DNA of 64,000 nt from Xanthomonas sp. NCPPB 1128 (GCF_001043115.1 NZ_LFME01000007.1:62001-126000), one strand, 5' to 3'. Counted from the first letter of the stretch, positions 36,182-48,349 are shown. The notes: generated from the sequence alone by a model not told the origin. A program made the numbers and translations.

Positions 36182-38272
<2,091 letters not shown>

Positions 38273-38362
38273 GACTAGAGCGACGGGATGCGTGCGGCGG
38301 ACCCGGTCCGCGCCGCATCCCGCTCTCTGTTCCCCCAATACGAATCACGAGGTAGAGAAGAC

Positions 38363-39553
38363 ATGGCAAAGGGTAAGTTCGAGCGCACCAAGCCGCACGT
38401 CAACGTCGGCACCATCGGTCACGTCGACCACGGCAAGACCACGCTGACCGCGGCGCTGACCAAGATCGGCGCAGAGCGCTTCGGCGGCGAGTTCAAGGCG
38501 TACGACGCGATCGACGCGGCGCCGGAAGAGAAGGCGCGCGGCATCACGATCTCGACCGCCCACGTGGAATACGAATCCCCGACGCGCCACTACGCGCACG
38601 TGGATTGCCCGGGTCACGCGGACTACGTCAAGAACATGATCACCGGTGCGGCGCAGATGGACGGCGCGATCCTGGTGTGCTCGGCCGCTGACGGCCCGAT
38701 GCCGCAGACCCGCGAGCACATCCTGCTGTCGCGCCAGGTCGGCGTGCCGCACATCGTGGTGTTCCTGAACAAGGCCGACATGGTCGACGACGCCGAGCTG
38801 CTCGAGCTGGTCGAGATGGAAGTGCGCGAGCTGCTGAGCAAGTACGACTTCCCGGGCGACGACACCCCGATCATCCATGGTTCGGCCCGTCTGGCGCTGG
38901 AAGGCGACCAGAGCGAGATCGGCGTGCCGGCGATCCTGAAGCTGGTGGACGCGCTGGACTCGTTCATCCCGGAGCCGCAGCGCGACGTGGACAAGCCGTT
39001 CCTGATGCCGGTGGAAGACGTGTTCTCGATCTCCGGCCGCGGCACCGTGGTGACCGGTCGTATCGAGCGCGGCATCATCAAGGTGGGCGACGAAATCGAA
39101 ATCGTCGGCATCCGTGCGACGCAGAAGACCACCGTGACCGGCGTGGAAATGTTCCGCAAGCTGCTGGACCAGGGCCAGGCGGGCGACAACGCGGGCCTGC
39201 TGCTGCGCGGCACCAAGCGTGACGACGTGGAGCGCGGCCAGGTGCTGTGCAAGCCGGGTTCGATCAAGCCGCACACCGACTTCGAAGCCGAAGTGTACGT
39301 GCTGTCGAAGGACGAGGGCGGCCGTCACACCCCGTTCTTCAAGGGCTACCGTCCGCAGTTCTACTTCCGCACCACCGACATCACCGGTGCGGTGCAGCTG
39401 CCGGAAGGCGTGGAAATGGTGATGCCGGGCGACAACGTCAAGATGGTGGTGACGCTGATCAACCCGGTGGCGATGGACGAAGGCCTGCGCTTCGCGATTC
39501 GCGAAGGCGGCCGTACCGTCGGCGCCGGCGTGGTGGCCAAGATCATCAAGTAA
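38363..39553 (+). CDS. tuf: Elongation factor Tu, copy 2
   Basis: 396 residues, the same protein as the copy at 20882. This is the str-operon copy (tufA-like), 90 bp after fusA. The nucleotide sequences are the same except for two silent changes that I found, in codon 2 and in an Ile codon near the end. The 5' flanks are unrelated, while the first 24 bases after the stop match. Confidence 0.99.
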   Translation: MAKGKFERTKPHVNVGTIGHVDHGKTTLTAALTKIGAERFGGEFKAYDAIDAAPEEKARGITISTAHVEYESPTRHYAHVDCPGHADYVKNMITGAAQMDGAILVCSAADGPMPQTREHILLSRQVGVPHIVVFLNKADMVDDAELLELVEMEVRELLSKYDFPGDDTPIIHGSARLALEGDQSEIGVPAILKLVDALDSFIPEPQRDVDKPFLMPVEDVFSISGRGTVVTGRIERGIIKVGDEIEIVGIRATQKTTVTGVEMFRKLLDQGQAGDNAGLLLRGTKRDDVERGQVLCKPGSIKPHTDFEAEVYVLSKDEGGRHTPFFKGYRPQFYFRTTDITGAVQLPEGVEMVMPGDNVKMVVTLINPVAMDEGLRFAIREGGRTVGAGVVAKIIK

Positions 39554-39612
39554 TGCCCTCCGGCGGCCAAGGCCGCCAGCTGGAATCGCCAGCGACGTCG
39601 GTCGCCGGCATC

Positions 39613-39642
39613 GCGAAGGGTCGGCGCAAGCCGGCCCTTCGC
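39613..39642 (+). terminator. Weak terminator-like hairpin after tuf2
   Basis: A 13-bp stem GCGAAGGGTCGGC/GCCGGCCCTTCGC (one G-T pair) with a GCAA loop, followed by CGTTT. The stem is strong but the T run is short. Confidence 0.6.
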
Positions 39643-39689
39643 CGTTTCCGGGCATGGCAAGCGTTCTTGCGATTTATTGTTGCGAGGTG

Positions 39690-39718
39690 TTGCGGAGGCG
39701 TGAAGTCGCCGCTATAAT
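39690..39718 (+). promoter_or_regulatory. S10 operon promoter P1
   Basis: -35 TTGCGG (39690-39695), 17-bp spacer, consensus -10 TATAAT (39713-39718), then GCGCGGCTC as in the rplK promoter. Confidence 0.85.
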
Positions 39719-39839
39719 GCGCGGCTCGGCGTTCCTGGGTAGGGCGCCGGCAAGACAGCGAAAAGAGAGGCAGGACGCCGCTCGTGTTCGCAGGACCGGG
39801 AAGGTCGCGTCGCATGGAGCACTCAACAGCCTCGGGTTG

Positions 39840-39868
39840 TTGACGCTGCTCTAGCTGCGCATTATACT
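39840..39868 (+). promoter_or_regulatory. S10 operon promoter P2
   Basis: -35 TTGACG (39840-39845), 17-bp spacer, -10 TATACT (39863-39868). Both hexamers are the same as in the rpsL promoter. A short AACA...TGTT dyad (about 39824-39842) overlaps the -35. Confidence 0.88.
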
Positions 39869-39875
39869 TTTCCGT

Positions 39876-39912
39876 CTGGGCAGGCCGGGTCGACTGGTCT
39901 GCCCCAGTTTTT
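39876..39912 (+). terminator. Attenuator-like hairpin at the 5' end of the S10 leader
   Basis: CTGGGCAG (39876-39883) pairs with CTGCCCCAG (39899-39907) with one bulge, an inner GGCC/GGTC adds to the stem, and five T residues follow. It starts at or next to the predicted P2 start, so for P2 transcripts it is a 5' cap-like hairpin; for P1 transcripts it could act as an attenuator. In E. coli L4 acts on the S10 leader by attenuation. Confidence 0.72.
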
Positions 39913-40030
39913 GGGGCGGAAGGAATGCCCCCGCCGAGCCGGATGCTCTGCGGTACGACATCAGGAAACAACCGGGGCAGGTATCCCAGAGGCCTTGCCC
40001 GTCGCTCTTTTAACGAAGGAACCCACCGTC

Positions 40031-40342
<312 letters not shown>

Positions 40343-40353
40343 GGACTACGACC

Positions 40354-41004
40354 ATGACGAAGAAGTATTCGTTGGGCTTCGTGGGCCGCAAGGCCGGCAT
40401 GAGCCGCGTCTTCACCGAAGACGGCCGCTCCATCCCGGTCACCCTGATCGAAGCGACCCCGAACCGCATCACCCAGCTCAAGACCGTCGAAGCCGACGGC
40501 TACAGCGCCGTGCAGATCACCGTGGGCGCCCGTCGCGCCGCGCTGGTCAACAAGCCGGCGTCCGGCCATTTCGCCAAGGCGAAGGTCGAAGCGGGTCGCG
40601 GCCTGTGGGAGTTCCGCGTCGAGGACGCGCAGCTGAGCGAGTTCGCCGTCGGCGGCGAAATCAAGGCGGACATCTTCGCCGTCGGCCAGAAGGTCGATGT
40701 GCAGGGCGTCACCAAGGGTAAGGGCTTCCAGGGCACCATCAAGCGGCACAACTTCCGCATGGGCGACGCCACCCACGGTAACTCGCTGTCGCATCGCGCG
40801 CCGGGTTCGCTGGGTCAGCGCCAGACCCCGGGTCGCGTTTTCCCGGGCAAGAAGATGTCCGGCCACATGGGCGCGGTGCAGCAGAGCACGCAGAATCTGG
40901 AAGTGGTCAAGGTCGACGTCGAGCGTGGCCTGATCGCCATTCGCGGCGCTGTGCCTGGCGCTGCCGGTGGCGACGTGATCGTGCGTCCGGCTAGCAAGGC
41001 ATAA
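40354..41004 (+). CDS. rplC: 50S ribosomal protein L3
   Basis: 216 residues. The central extension [23 protein letters not shown] reaches toward the peptidyl-transferase centre; the Gln in [20 protein letters not shown] is the family methylation site region. Starts 11 bp after rpsJ. Confidence 0.99.
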   Translation: MTKKYSLGFVGRKAGMSRVFTEDGRSIPVTLIEATPNRITQLKTVEADGYSAVQITVGARRAALVNKPASGHFAKAKVEAGRGLWEFRVEDAQLSEFAVGGEIKADIFAVGQKVDVQGVTKGKGFQGTIKRHNFRMGDATHGNSLSHRAPGSLGQRQTPGRVFPGKKMSGHMGAVQQSTQNLEVVKVDVERGLIAIRGAVPGAAGGDVIVRPASKA

Positions 41005-41016
41005 GGAGAGATGACG

Positions 41017-41622
41017 ATGGAACTCGTTATCACGGGTAGCAACAACAAGGTCTCGGTCTCCGACGCCGTGTTCGGCCGCGATTTCAGCGAGGATCTGGTC
41101 CACCAGGTCGTCGTCGCCTATCGCAACGCCGGCCGCGCCGGCACCAAGGCGCAGAAGACGCGTTCGGAAGTCAACGGCACCACCAAGAAGTCGAAGAAGC
41201 AGAAGGGCGGTGGCGCTCGCCACGGCGCGCTGACCGCTCCGATCTTCGTCGGCGGTGGCGTGACCTTCGCGGCCAAGCCGCGCAGCTTCGAGCAGAAGGT
41301 CAACCGCAAGATGTACCGCGCGGCCATCTGCGCGATCCTCTCGGAACTGAACCGCCAGGGCCGCCTGATGGTCGTCGACGCGTTCGACGTCGAGGCCAGC
41401 AAGACCAAGGGCCTGATCGAGAAGCTGAAGGGTCTGGAAGTGGGCAAGCGCCCGCTGATCGTGACCGAAGAAGCGTCCGAGCATCTGTACCTGTCCGCCC
41501 GCAACCTTCCCTACGTGGAAGTGCGCGACGTGCAGGGCCTGGATCCGGTGTCGCTGGTCGGGGCCGACACGGTCGTGATCACCGCCGATGCGGTCAAGAA
41601 GGTCGAGGAGTGGCTGGCATGA
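41017..41622 (+). CDS. rplD: 50S ribosomal protein L4
   Basis: 201 residues from [11 protein letters not shown]. Two in-frame ATGs lie close together (41011 and 41017). The ribosome binding site AAGGAG at 41003-41008 is only 2 nt from the first but 8 nt from the second, so the second is used. The exit-tunnel loop [21 protein letters not shown] is present. In E. coli L4 regulates the S10 operon. Overlaps rplW (ATGA). Confidence 0.98.
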   Translation: MELVITGSNNKVSVSDAVFGRDFSEDLVHQVVVAYRNAGRAGTKAQKTRSEVNGTTKKSKKQKGGGARHGALTAPIFVGGGVTFAAKPRSFEQKVNRKMYRAAICAILSELNRQGRLMVVDAFDVEASKTKGLIEKLKGLEVGKRPLIVTEEASEHLYLSARNLPYVEVRDVQGLDPVSLVGADTVVITADAVKKVEEWLA

Positions 41623-41918
41623 GCAGCAACGAAAAAATCTTCAGCGTGCTGCGCGCTCCGCGTGTCTCCGAAAAGACCGCGCGCCTGCAGGAACTCTCCA
41701 ATCAGTACGTCTTCGAGATTTCGAACGAAGCCACCAAGGCCGATGTCAAGGCCGCGGTCGAGCAGCTGTTCGACGTCAAGGTCGAGTCGGTCAACGTGTT
41801 GAACGTCAAGGGCAAGAACAAGTCCTTCCGTTCGCGCAGCGGTCGTCGCGGCGATTGGCGCAAGGCGTACGTGCGTCTGGCCGAAGGCCAGTCCATCGAC
41901 GTAACGGCCAAGGCCTGA
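41619..41918 (+). CDS. rplW: 50S ribosomal protein L23
   Basis: 99 residues. Docking site for trigger factor and SRP at the tunnel exit. The ATG at 41619 overlaps the L4 stop (ATGA). Confidence 0.98.
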   Translation: MSSNEKIFSVLRAPRVSEKTARLQELSNQYVFEISNEATKADVKAAVEQLFDVKVESVNVLNVKGKNKSFRSRSGRRGDWRKAYVRLAEGQSIDVTAKA

Positions 41919-41928
41919 GGTACATCCC

Positions 41929-42756
41929 ATGCCATTGATGAAATTCAAGCCCACCTCCGCAGGCCGTCGTTCGGCCGTGCGCGTGGTCACGCCCGATCTG
42001 CACAAGGGCGCCCCGCACGCTGCACTGGTGGAAAAGCAGAGCAAGTCCGGTGGTCGTAACCACCACGGCCGCATCACCACCCGCCACGTCGGCGGTGGCC
42101 ACAAGCAGCACTACCGCGTCATCGACTTCAAGCGCAACAAGGAAGGTATCCCGGCGCGCGTGGAGCGGATCGAATACGATCCCAACCGCACCGCCCATAT
42201 CGCCCTGCTGTGCTACGCCGACGGCGAGCGCCGCTACATCATCGCGCCGAAGGGCCTGAAGGCCGGCGACCAGGTGATCGCGGGTTCGGATGCGCCGATC
42301 AAGACCGGCAACACCCTGCCGCTGCGCAACATCCCGGTCGGTACCACCGTCCACGGGATCGAGCTGAAGCCGGGCAAGGGCGCGCAGATCGCGCGTGCCG
42401 CCGGCGCCGCAGTGCAGCTGGTCGCGCGTGAAGGCATCTACGCCACCCTGCGTCTGCGCTCCGGCGAAATGCGCAAGGTGCCGTCCGAGTGCCGCGCCAC
42501 CATCGGCGAAGTCGGTAACGACGAGCACAACCTCGAGAAGCTGGGCAAGGCGGGCGCGAAGCGCTGGCGCGGCGTGCGTCCGACCGTTCGCGGTGCGGCC
42601 ATGAACCCGGTCGACCACCCGCACGGTGGTGGCGAGGCGAAGGCCGGTCAGGGTAATCCGCATCCGGTCACCCCGTGGGGTGTCCCGACCAAGGGTTACA
42701 AGACGCGCCATAACAAGCGCACCGAACAATTCATCGTCCGCGATCGTAGGGGCTAA
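41929..42756 (+). CDS. rplB: 50S ribosomal protein L2
   Basis: 275 residues. The conserved His-containing [16 protein letters not shown] loop near residue 225, needed for peptidyl-transferase assembly, is intact. The N-terminal [15 protein letters not shown] is normal. Six bases separate it from rpsS. Confidence 0.99.
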   Translation: MPLMKFKPTSAGRRSAVRVVTPDLHKGAPHAALVEKQSKSGGRNHHGRITTRHVGGGHKQHYRVIDFKRNKEGIPARVERIEYDPNRTAHIALLCYADGERRYIIAPKGLKAGDQVIAGSDAPIKTGNTLPLRNIPVGTTVHGIELKPGKGAQIARAAGAAVQLVAREGIYATLRLRSGEMRKVPSECRATIGEVGNDEHNLEKLGKAGAKRWRGVRPTVRGAAMNPVDHPHGGGEAKAGQGNPHPVTPWGVPTKGYKTRHNKRTEQFIVRDRRG

Positions 42757-42762
42757 TCGACC

Positions 42763-43032
42763 ATGGCACGTTCACTCAAGAAGGGCCCGTTCGTCGATCA
42801 CCACCTCGTCAAGAAGGTGGAGGCCGCGGCCGGCAGCAAGCGTCCGATCAAGACCTGGTCGCGACGTTCGATGATCCTGCCGGAGATGGTGGGTTTCACC
42901 ATCGCCGTGCATAACGGCAAGAACCACGTTCCGGTGCTGGTCAACGAGAACATGGTCGGCCACAAGCTCGGCGAATTTGCCGTCACCCGGACCTTCAAGG
43001 GTCACGGTGGCGACAAGAAGTCGAGCCGGTAA
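42763..43032 (+). CDS. rpsS: 30S ribosomal protein S19
   Basis: 89 residues, full length: [19 protein letters not shown] at the start and [17 protein letters not shown] at the end. Head of the 30S subunit, partner of S13. Confidence 0.99.
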   Translation: MARSLKKGPFVDHHLVKKVEAAAGSKRPIKTWSRRSMILPEMVGFTIAVHNGKNHVPVLVNENMVGHKLGEFAVTRTFKGHGGDKKSSR

Positions 43033-43044
43033 GGAGAGATGACG

Positions 43045-43380
43045 ATGGAAGCGAAAGCAATCCTGCGCACCGCGCGCATCTCCCCGCAGAAGGCCCGCCT
43101 GGTCGCTGACCAGGTGCGCGGTCTTTCCGCCGAGCGGGCGGTCAACCTGCTGAAGTTCTCGGACAAGAAGGCTGCCCACCTGATCAAGAAGGTGGTGGAG
43201 TCGGCGATCGCCAATGCCGAGAACAATCAAGGCGCGGATGTCGACGAGCTGAAGGTCAAGACCATCATGGTTGATGAAGGTCCGACCCTGAAGCGTTTCA
43301 TGGCGCGGGCGAAAGGCCGCGGTACCCGCATCCTCAAGCGCACCAGCCACATCACTGTGGTTGTGGGCGCCGCCAAGTAA
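43045..43380 (+). CDS. rplV: 50S ribosomal protein L22
   Basis: 111 residues from [19 protein letters not shown]. As for rplD, a close upstream ATG (43039) is too near the AAGGAG site to be the real start. The C-terminal beta-hairpin [19 protein letters not shown] lines the exit tunnel. Confidence 0.98.
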   Translation: MEAKAILRTARISPQKARLVADQVRGLSAERAVNLLKFSDKKAAHLIKKVVESAIANAENNQGADVDELKVKTIMVDEGPTLKRFMARAKGRGTRILKRTSHITVVVGAAK

Positions 43381-43397
43381 GCGGAAAGGAAAAGACG

Positions 43398-44132
43398 ATG
43401 GGTCATAAAGTTCATCCGATCGGAATCCGCCTGGGTATCGCCAAGGACTGGAATTCCAAGTGGTACGCCAACAAGGCCGAGTTCGCCGGTTACCTGGCAG
43501 CCGACCTCAAGGTCCGCGAAATGCTGCGCAAGAAGCTGGCGCAGGCGGGCATCAGCAAGATCCTGATCGAGCGTCCGGCCAAGACCGCGCGCGTGACGAT
43601 CCACACCGCCCGTCCGGGCGTGGTGATCGGCAAGCGCGGTGAGGACATCGAGAAGCTGCGCAAGGAAGTGAGCGAGATGATGGGTGTCCCCGCCCACATC
43701 AACGTCACCGAAGTGCGCAAGCCGGAGCTGGACGCGCAGCTGGTTGCCGAGTCGATCGCGCAGCAGCTGGAGCGTCGCATCATGTTCCGCCGCGCGATGA
43801 AGCGCTCGGTCGGCAACGCGATGCGCCTGGGTGCCCTGGGCATCAAGGTCAACGTCGCCGGCCGTCTGAACGGTGCGGAAATCGCCCGTTCCGAGTGGTA
43901 CCGCGAGGGCCGCGTGCCGCTGCACACGCTGCGTGCCGACATCGACTATGGCTTCGCTGAAGCCAAGACGACCTACGGCATCATCGGCATCAAGGTCTGG
44001 ATCTACAAGGGCGAGATCTTCGATTTCTCCCAGGTTGGCCAGGAAAAGCAGGACGATTCCCCGCGCAACGATCGTAACGATCGCGGCGACCGTGGCGACC
44101 GTCCGTCGCGTCCGGCCCGTGAAGCGAGGTAA
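43398..44132 (+). CDS. rpsC: 30S ribosomal protein S3
   Basis: 244 residues. The KH domain [18 protein letters not shown] and the C-terminal domain are complete. The tail [20 protein letters not shown] is a charged repeat-like extension common in this genus. Confidence 0.99.
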   Translation: MGHKVHPIGIRLGIAKDWNSKWYANKAEFAGYLAADLKVREMLRKKLAQAGISKILIERPAKTARVTIHTARPGVVIGKRGEDIEKLRKEVSEMMGVPAHINVTEVRKPELDAQLVAESIAQQLERRIMFRRAMKRSVGNAMRLGALGIKVNVAGRLNGAEIARSEWYREGRVPLHTLRADIDYGFAEAKTTYGIIGIKVWIYKGEIFDFSQVGQEKQDDSPRNDRNDRGDRGDRPSRPAREAR

Positions 44133-44137
44133 CGGCA

Positions 44138-44551
44138 ATGTTGCAACCCAAGCGAACCAAATACCGCAAGATGCACAAGGGTCGTAACGACGGCCTGGCG
44201 TGGAGCGGAAACGCCGTCAGCTTCGGCGAGTACGGGCTGAAGGCCACGGCGCACGGTCAGCTGACCGCGCGCCAGATCGAAGCGGCGCGCCGCTCGATCA
44301 GCCGCTACGTCAAGCGCGGCGGCAAGATGTGGATCCGCGTGTTCCCGGACAAGCCGATCACCAAGAAGCCGATCGAAGTGCGAATGGGCTCCGGTAAGGG
44401 TAACGTCGAGTACTGGGTCGCGCAGATCCAGCCCGGTCGCATGATCTATGAAATCGAAGGCGTCGGCGAAGATGTCGCGCGCGAGGCGTTCCGCCTGGCC
44501 GCTGCCAAGCTTTCGGTGACCACCACCTTCGTGACCCGGACGGTACGCTGA
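44138..44551 (+). CDS. rplP: 50S ribosomal protein L16
   Basis: 137 residues. [18 protein letters not shown] opens the protein; the Arg that is hydroxylated in E. coli L16 (position 81-82 in [14 protein letters not shown]) is present. Its stop shares one base with the rpmC start (TGATG). Confidence 0.99.
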   Translation: MLQPKRTKYRKMHKGRNDGLAWSGNAVSFGEYGLKATAHGQLTARQIEAARRSISRYVKRGGKMWIRVFPDKPITKKPIEVRMGSGKGNVEYWVAQIQPGRMIYEIEGVGEDVAREAFRLAAAKLSVTTTFVTRTVR

Positions 44552-44736
44552 TGGACATCAAACAACTCCGCGAGAAGTCGGCCGACGATCTGAAGGCCCA
44601 CCTGACCGATCTGCGCAAGGAGCAGTTCGCCCTGCGCATGCAGCAGGTCACCGGGCAGCTGCCGAAGACTCACGAAACCCGCCGGGTGCGCCGCGAGATC
44701 GCTCGCGTCAAGCACCTGCTCGGCAGCACGAAGTAA
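44551..44736 (+). CDS. rpmC: 50S ribosomal protein L29
   Basis: 61 residues, two helices. Overlaps the L16 stop by one base. Located at the tunnel exit. Confidence 0.98.
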   Translation: MDIKQLREKSADDLKAHLTDLRKEQFALRMQQVTGQLPKTHETRRVRREIARVKHLLGSTK

Positions 44737-44747
44737 GGATGGCCGCG

Positions 44748-45017
44748 ATGAGCGACAATAACGAAAGCAAGACGCTGCGCACGGTCGAAGGCCGTGTGGT
44801 CAGCAACAAGATGGACAAGACCGTCACCGTGCTGGTGGAGCGTCAGGTCAAGCATGCGCTGTACGGCAAGTACATCAAGCGCTCGACCAAGCTCCACGCC
44901 CACGACGCCGACAACGCCTGCAACGAAGGCGATGTCGTGCGCGTGACCGAGATTGCGCCGATGTCCAAGACCAAGAACTGGCGGGTGGTGGAAATCGTCA
45001 CCCGCGCGGCCGAATAA
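44748..45017 (+). CDS. rpsQ: 30S ribosomal protein S17
   Basis: 89 residues from [19 protein letters not shown]. An earlier in-frame ATG at 44739 lies within two bases of the AAGGA site, so the second ATG is preferred, giving the usual length. Last gene of the S10 operon; 14 bp to rplN. Confidence 0.96.
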   Translation: MSDNNESKTLRTVEGRVVSNKMDKTVTVLVERQVKHALYGKYIKRSTKLHAHDADNACNEGDVVRVTEIAPMSKTKNWRVVEIVTRAAE

Positions 45018-45031
45018 GGGAGATCTGAATC

Positions 45032-45400
45032 ATGATCCAGATGCAGAGCTACCTCGACGTCGCCGACAATTCCGGTGCCAAGGAAGTGATGTGCATCAAG
45101 GTGCTCGGCGGCTCCAAGCGCCGCTACGCGCACATTGGCGACATCATCAAGGTCACCGTCAAGGACGCTATCCCGCGCGGCAAGGTCAAGAAGGGCGAAG
45201 TCTACGACGCCGTCGTCGTGCGTACCCGCAAGGGTGTGCGTCGTCCGGACGGTTCGTTGATCCGCTTCGATGGCAACGCCGCGGTGTTGCTCAACAACAA
45301 GCAGGAGCCGATCGGTACGCGCATCTTCGGGCCTGTGACCCGCGAGCTGCGTTCCGAGAAGTTCATGAAGATCGTCTCGCTCGCTCCCGAAGTGCTGTGA
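45032..45400 (+). CDS. rplN: 50S ribosomal protein L14
   Basis: 122 residues. [27 protein letters not shown] is the family start. First gene of the spc set, with no separate promoter visible before it. Confidence 0.99.
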
Positions 45401-45415
45401 GCGGAGGACATACAC

Positions 45416-45733
45416 ATGGCTAACCGTATCAAGAAGGGCGACCAGGTCGTCGTCACCACCGGCAAGGACAAGGGCAAGCAGGGCGAAGTCGTCCGCGTCG
45501 ACGGCGACCGCGTGGTCGTCTCCAACGCGAACATCGTCAAGCGCCACACCAAGCCGAACCCGCAGGCGGGCGTCGCCGGCGGCGTGGTCGAGCGCGAAGC
45601 GTCGATCCATATTTCCAACGTGGCGATCCTCAACCCGGCGACGGGCAAGGGCGACCGCGTTGGCTTCAAGGTGCTGGAGGATGGACGCAAACTGCGTGTG
45701 TTCCGCTCCAGCGGTGAGGCGCTCGACGCCTGA
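45416..45733 (+). CDS. rplX: 50S ribosomal protein L24
   Basis: 105 residues. KOW motif [23 protein letters not shown] at the N terminus. Assembly initiator of the 50S subunit. Confidence 0.99.
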   Translation: MANRIKKGDQVVVTTGKDKGKQGEVVRVDGDRVVVSNANIVKRHTKPNPQAGVAGGVVEREASIHISNVAILNPATGKGDRVGFKVLEDGRKLRVFRSSGEALDA

Positions 45734-45744
45734 GGAATGACACA

Positions 45745-46287
45745 ATGACTTCCCGTCTCGAAAAGATCTACAAGGAAGAAGTGGTACCGGCTCTGATGAA
45801 GAAGTTCGGTTACACCAATCCGATGGAAGTGCCGAAGCTGGTCAAGGTCACGCTGAACATGGGCGTGGGCGAGGCCGCGACGAACAAGAAGATCCTGGAA
45901 AACGCCGTCGCCGACATGGCCAAGGTCTCCGGCCAGAAGCCGGTGGTGACCAAGTCGCGCATCTCGGTGGCTTCGTTCAAGATCCGCGATGGCTGGCCGA
46001 TCGGCTGCAAGACCACGCTGCGTCGCGCCAAGATGTACGAGTTCCTGGATCGCCTGATCAACATCTCGCTGCCGCGCGTGCGCGACTTCCGTGGTGTCTC
46101 GGGGCGTTCGTTCGACGGCCGCGGCAACTTCAACATGGGCGTGAAGGAGCAGATCATCTTCCCGGAAATCGACTTCGACGCTGTCGACGCGATCCGCGGT
46201 ATGGATATCGCCATCACCACCACCGCCAAGACCGACGCCGAAGCCAAGGCGCTGCTCGAAGCGTTCAAGTTCCCGTTCCGTAACTGA
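45745..46287 (+). CDS. rplE: 50S ribosomal protein L5
   Basis: 180 residues. Binds 5S rRNA. Contains [21 protein letters not shown] and the [19 protein letters not shown] loop. Followed by a heptad array and then rpsN. Confidence 0.99.
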   Translation: MTSRLEKIYKEEVVPALMKKFGYTNPMEVPKLVKVTLNMGVGEAATNKKILENAVADMAKVSGQKPVVTKSRISVASFKIRDGWPIGCKTTLRRAKMYEFLDRLINISLPRVRDFRGVSGRSFDGRGNFNMGVKEQIIFPEIDFDAVDAIRGMDIAITTTAKTDAEAKALLEAFKFPFRN

Positions 46288-46292
46288 TTGAC

Positions 46293-46385
46293 GCCGGGAT
46301 TCGGGATTCGGGATTCGGGATGGATGGGCGTCATGCCCGCCACCCCGGGTTCCGCAGATCTCAAATCCCCAATCTCGAATCCCGA
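46293..46385. repeat. Self-complementary period-7 array between rplE and rpsN
   Basis: Left arm 46293-46321 is four CGGGATT-type heptamers in tandem with almost no variation; right arm 46360-46385 has the complementary TCAAATCCCCAATCTCGAAT and CCCG units. The unpaired middle contains a smaller inverted repeat (GGGCGTCATGCCC). The array fills the whole intergenic gap in the middle of a ribosomal protein operon. Confidence 0.87.
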
Positions 46386-46395
46386 GGATTTACAG

Positions 46396-46701
46396 ATGGC
46401 AAAGACCTCCATGGTCAACCGCGACATCAAGCGCAAGAAGCTGGCGAAGAAGTTCGCCGACAAGCGTGATGCGCTGAAGAAGATCATCGCCTCCGGCACC
46501 GCCTCGTACGACGAGAAGGCCGAGGCCGTGACCAAGCTGCAGAAGCTGCCGCGCGATTCGTCGCCGAGCCGCCAGCGCACCCGTTGCGAACTGTCCGGCC
46601 GCCCGCGTGGCGTGTACGGCAAGTTCGGCCTGGGCCGCAACATGCTGCGCAAGGCGACCATGAACGGCGACGTTCCGGGCCTGCGCAAGGCTAGCTGGTA
46701 A
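46396..46701 (+). CDS. rpsN: 30S ribosomal protein S14 (zinc-free form)
   Basis: 101 residues. The long form without the CxxC pairs. The start [19 protein letters not shown] is conserved; the frame extends 36 codons upstream through the heptad array, which would encode glycine/isoleucine-rich junk and is rejected. Confidence 0.98.
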   Translation: MAKTSMVNRDIKRKKLAKKFADKRDALKKIIASGTASYDEKAEAVTKLQKLPRDSSPSRQRTRCELSGRPRGVYGKFGLGRNMLRKATMNGDVPGLRKASW

Positions 46702-46712
46702 TTCCAGCGGCG

Positions 46713-46734
46713 CCGGTCCCGTTCGCGGGGCCGG
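46713..46734 (+). promoter_or_regulatory. Hairpin after rpsN
   Basis: CCGGTCCCG-TTCG-CGGGGCCGG, a 9-bp stem with a UUCG-type loop, 11 bp after the stop. It is a near copy of the hairpin after rpoC. Confidence 0.65.
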
Positions 46735-46773
46735 GCAGGGTGGCTTAGCCGCCCACGTGTCGTTCAGACAACG

Positions 46774-46797
46774 AGTCCGACGCAAGTCGGACTTTTT
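46774..46797 (+). terminator. Intrinsic terminator inside the spc operon
   Basis: AGTCCGAC-GCAA-GTCGGACT followed by TTTT: an 8-bp perfect stem and a U run of five. It stands between rpsN and rpsH, so full operon expression needs read-through or the new promoter just downstream. Confidence 0.82.
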
Positions 46798-46801
46798 GTC
46801 G

Positions 46802-46807
46802 TATACT
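46802..46807 (+). promoter_or_regulatory. -10 box of a second spc promoter before rpsH
   Basis: TATACT five bases after the terminator T run; no good -35 is found. Downstream the leader has a GCCGCCG...CGGCGGC inverted repeat (about 46843-46870). Position and sequence resemble the other r-protein promoters. Confidence 0.6.
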
Positions 46808-46955
46808 CCCGCTCCTTGCCTCGCGGCAGGGACGGGTATGGCAGCCGCCGCGGGTTCCTCCGGCGGCTGCGCGCTTCACCCCTTGCGTCATTCCACCGTT
46901 CCACCACACAAGATTTTCGCGAAAGCGGATATCGGTGCACTCAAAGGTAGACACC

Positions 46956-47354
46956 ATGAGCATGACTGATCCCATCGCCGACCTGCTGGTCCGCATCAAG
47001 AATGCGGCCGCGGTTGGCAAGCCGACGGTGAAGATGCCGTCCTCCAAGATCAAGGTTGCGATCGCGGAAGTGCTGAAGGCCGAAGGCTACATCAGCGATC
47101 TGCGCGTCAACGCGATCGAGAACAACAAGTCCGAACTGGAAATCGTGCTGAAGTATTTCGAGGGCCGTCCGGTCATCGATACGCTCAAGCGCGTGTCGCG
47201 TTCGGGCCTGCGTCAGTATCGCGGCAAGACCGAGCTGCCGAAGGTTCTCGGCGGTCTGGGCGTTGCCATCATTTCCACGTCCAAGGGCATCATGACCGAT
47301 GCGCAGGCCCGTCAGGCCGGCGTCGGTGGCGAAGTCCTGTGCTTCGTGGCCTAA
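46956..47354 (+). CDS. rpsH: 30S ribosomal protein S8
   Basis: 132 residues from [17 protein letters not shown]. The C-terminal rRNA-binding [10 protein letters not shown]-like segment ([18 protein letters not shown]) is intact. In E. coli S8 represses the spc operon. A Met two codons on is an alternative start. Confidence 0.98.
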   Translation: MSMTDPIADLLVRIKNAAAVGKPTVKMPSSKIKVAIAEVLKAEGYISDLRVNAIENNKSELEIVLKYFEGRPVIDTLKRVSRSGLRQYRGKTELPKVLGGLGVAIISTSKGIMTDAQARQAGVGGEVLCFVA

Positions 47355-47370
47355 GGGAAGGAGCACTCAC

Positions 47371-47898
47371 ATGTCCCGCGTAGCCAAGAAGCCGATCTCC
47401 CTCCCGAAGGGCGTCGAACTCACCGTCCAGGCCGATCAGGTCAGCGTCAAGGGCCCGAAGGGCACCCTGTCGCTGCCGAAGCCGGCCGGCGTCGAAATCA
47501 AGCAGGAAAACGGAGTCGCCACGCTGTCGGCGAACGATCCGTCGCACATCGCCATCACCGGCACCGTCCGCGCCATCCTGGCGAACATGGTGCAGGGCGT
47601 GTCCGCGGGCTTCGAGCGCAAGCTCGAGCTGGTGGGCGTCGGCTACCGCGCCACGATGCAGGGCAAGGACCTGAGCCTGGCGCTCGGTTTCTCGCACCCG
47701 ATCGTGTTCGTCGCGCCGGAGGGCATCACCCTGACCGCGCCGACGCAGACCGAGATCCTGGTGCAGGGCGCCGACAAGCAGCGCGTCGGCGAAGTCGCCG
47801 CCAAGATCCGCGGTTTCCGTCCGCCGGAGCCCTACAAGGGCAAGGGTGTGAAGTACGCCGGTGAAGCCATCATTCGCAAGGAAGCCAAGAAGGCGTAA
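47371..47898 (+). CDS. rplF: 50S ribosomal protein L6
   Basis: 175 residues with the duplicated L6 fold; the C-terminal [19 protein letters not shown] signature is present. A GGAAGGAG site precedes the ATG at 47371. Confidence 0.99.
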   Translation: MSRVAKKPISLPKGVELTVQADQVSVKGPKGTLSLPKPAGVEIKQENGVATLSANDPSHIAITGTVRAILANMVQGVSAGFERKLELVGVGYRATMQGKDLSLALGFSHPIVFVAPEGITLTAPTQTEILVQGADKQRVGEVAAKIRGFRPPEPYKGKGVKYAGEAIIRKEAKKA

Positions 47899-47989
47899 TG
47901 CAGGTCCTTCTGCGAGGAGCCCGGCCATCCATGGCCGGACTCTTCAATGCAAAAGCCTGTTCTCCTTCAGCTTCCCTAGGACACATACC

Positions 47990-48349
47990 ATGAGCATCAA
48001 CAAGAACATCGCCCGCCTGCGTCGCGCCAAGTCGACCCGCGCCCACATCCGTGAGCTCGGCGTCGCCCGCCTGTCGGTGCTGCGCACCGGCCAGCACCTG
48101 TACGCGCAGGTCTTCACCGCCGACGGCTCCAAGGTCCTCGCTGCGGCGAACACCCTGCAGGCCGACGTCAAGGATGGCCTGAAGAACGGCAAGAACAGCG
48201 ACGCCGCCGCCAAGGTCGGCAAGCTGATCGCCGAGCGCGCCAAGGCTGCGGGCGTCGAGAAGGTCGCGTTCGACCGCTCGGGCTACCGCTACCACGGCCG
48301 CATCAAGGCGCTGGCCGACGCCGCGCGCGAAGGCGGCCTGCAGTTCTGA
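47990..48349 (+). CDS. rplR: 50S ribosomal protein L18
   Basis: 119 residues. Carries 5S rRNA into the 50S subunit. [22 protein letters not shown] is the basic N terminus; [24 protein letters not shown] the conserved end. Confidence 0.99.
   Translation: MSINKNIARLRRAKSTRAHIRELGVARLSVLRTGQHLYAQVFTADGSKVLAAANTLQADVKDGLKNGKNSDAAAKVGKLIAERAKAAGVEKVAFDRSGYRYHGRIKALADAAREGGLQF

Larger units (their letters stand above)
39554..40030. other. tuf2-rpsJ control region
   Basis: 477 bp without a gene. It holds the tuf2 tail hairpins, two promoters (P1 at 39690, P2 at 39840), a hairpin with a five-T run directly after P2, and then about 115 bp of leader to rpsJ. An in-frame extension of rpsJ into this region (from 39911) is leader, not protein. 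Confidence 0.8.

Noticed and set aside
39911-40030. A 40-codon N-terminal extension of S10.
   Set aside because: It starts at the end of a structured leader and is not part of the conserved S10 family; the MADQKIRI start has normal spacing.
46293-46385. CRISPR-like reading of the tandem repeats.
   Set aside because: Units are 7 bp with no unique spacers and the second arm is inverted; no cas gene is present.
46288-46395. Upstream extension of rpsN by 36 codons.
   Set aside because: The added residues are encoded by the heptad array; the conserved S14 start lies at 46396.
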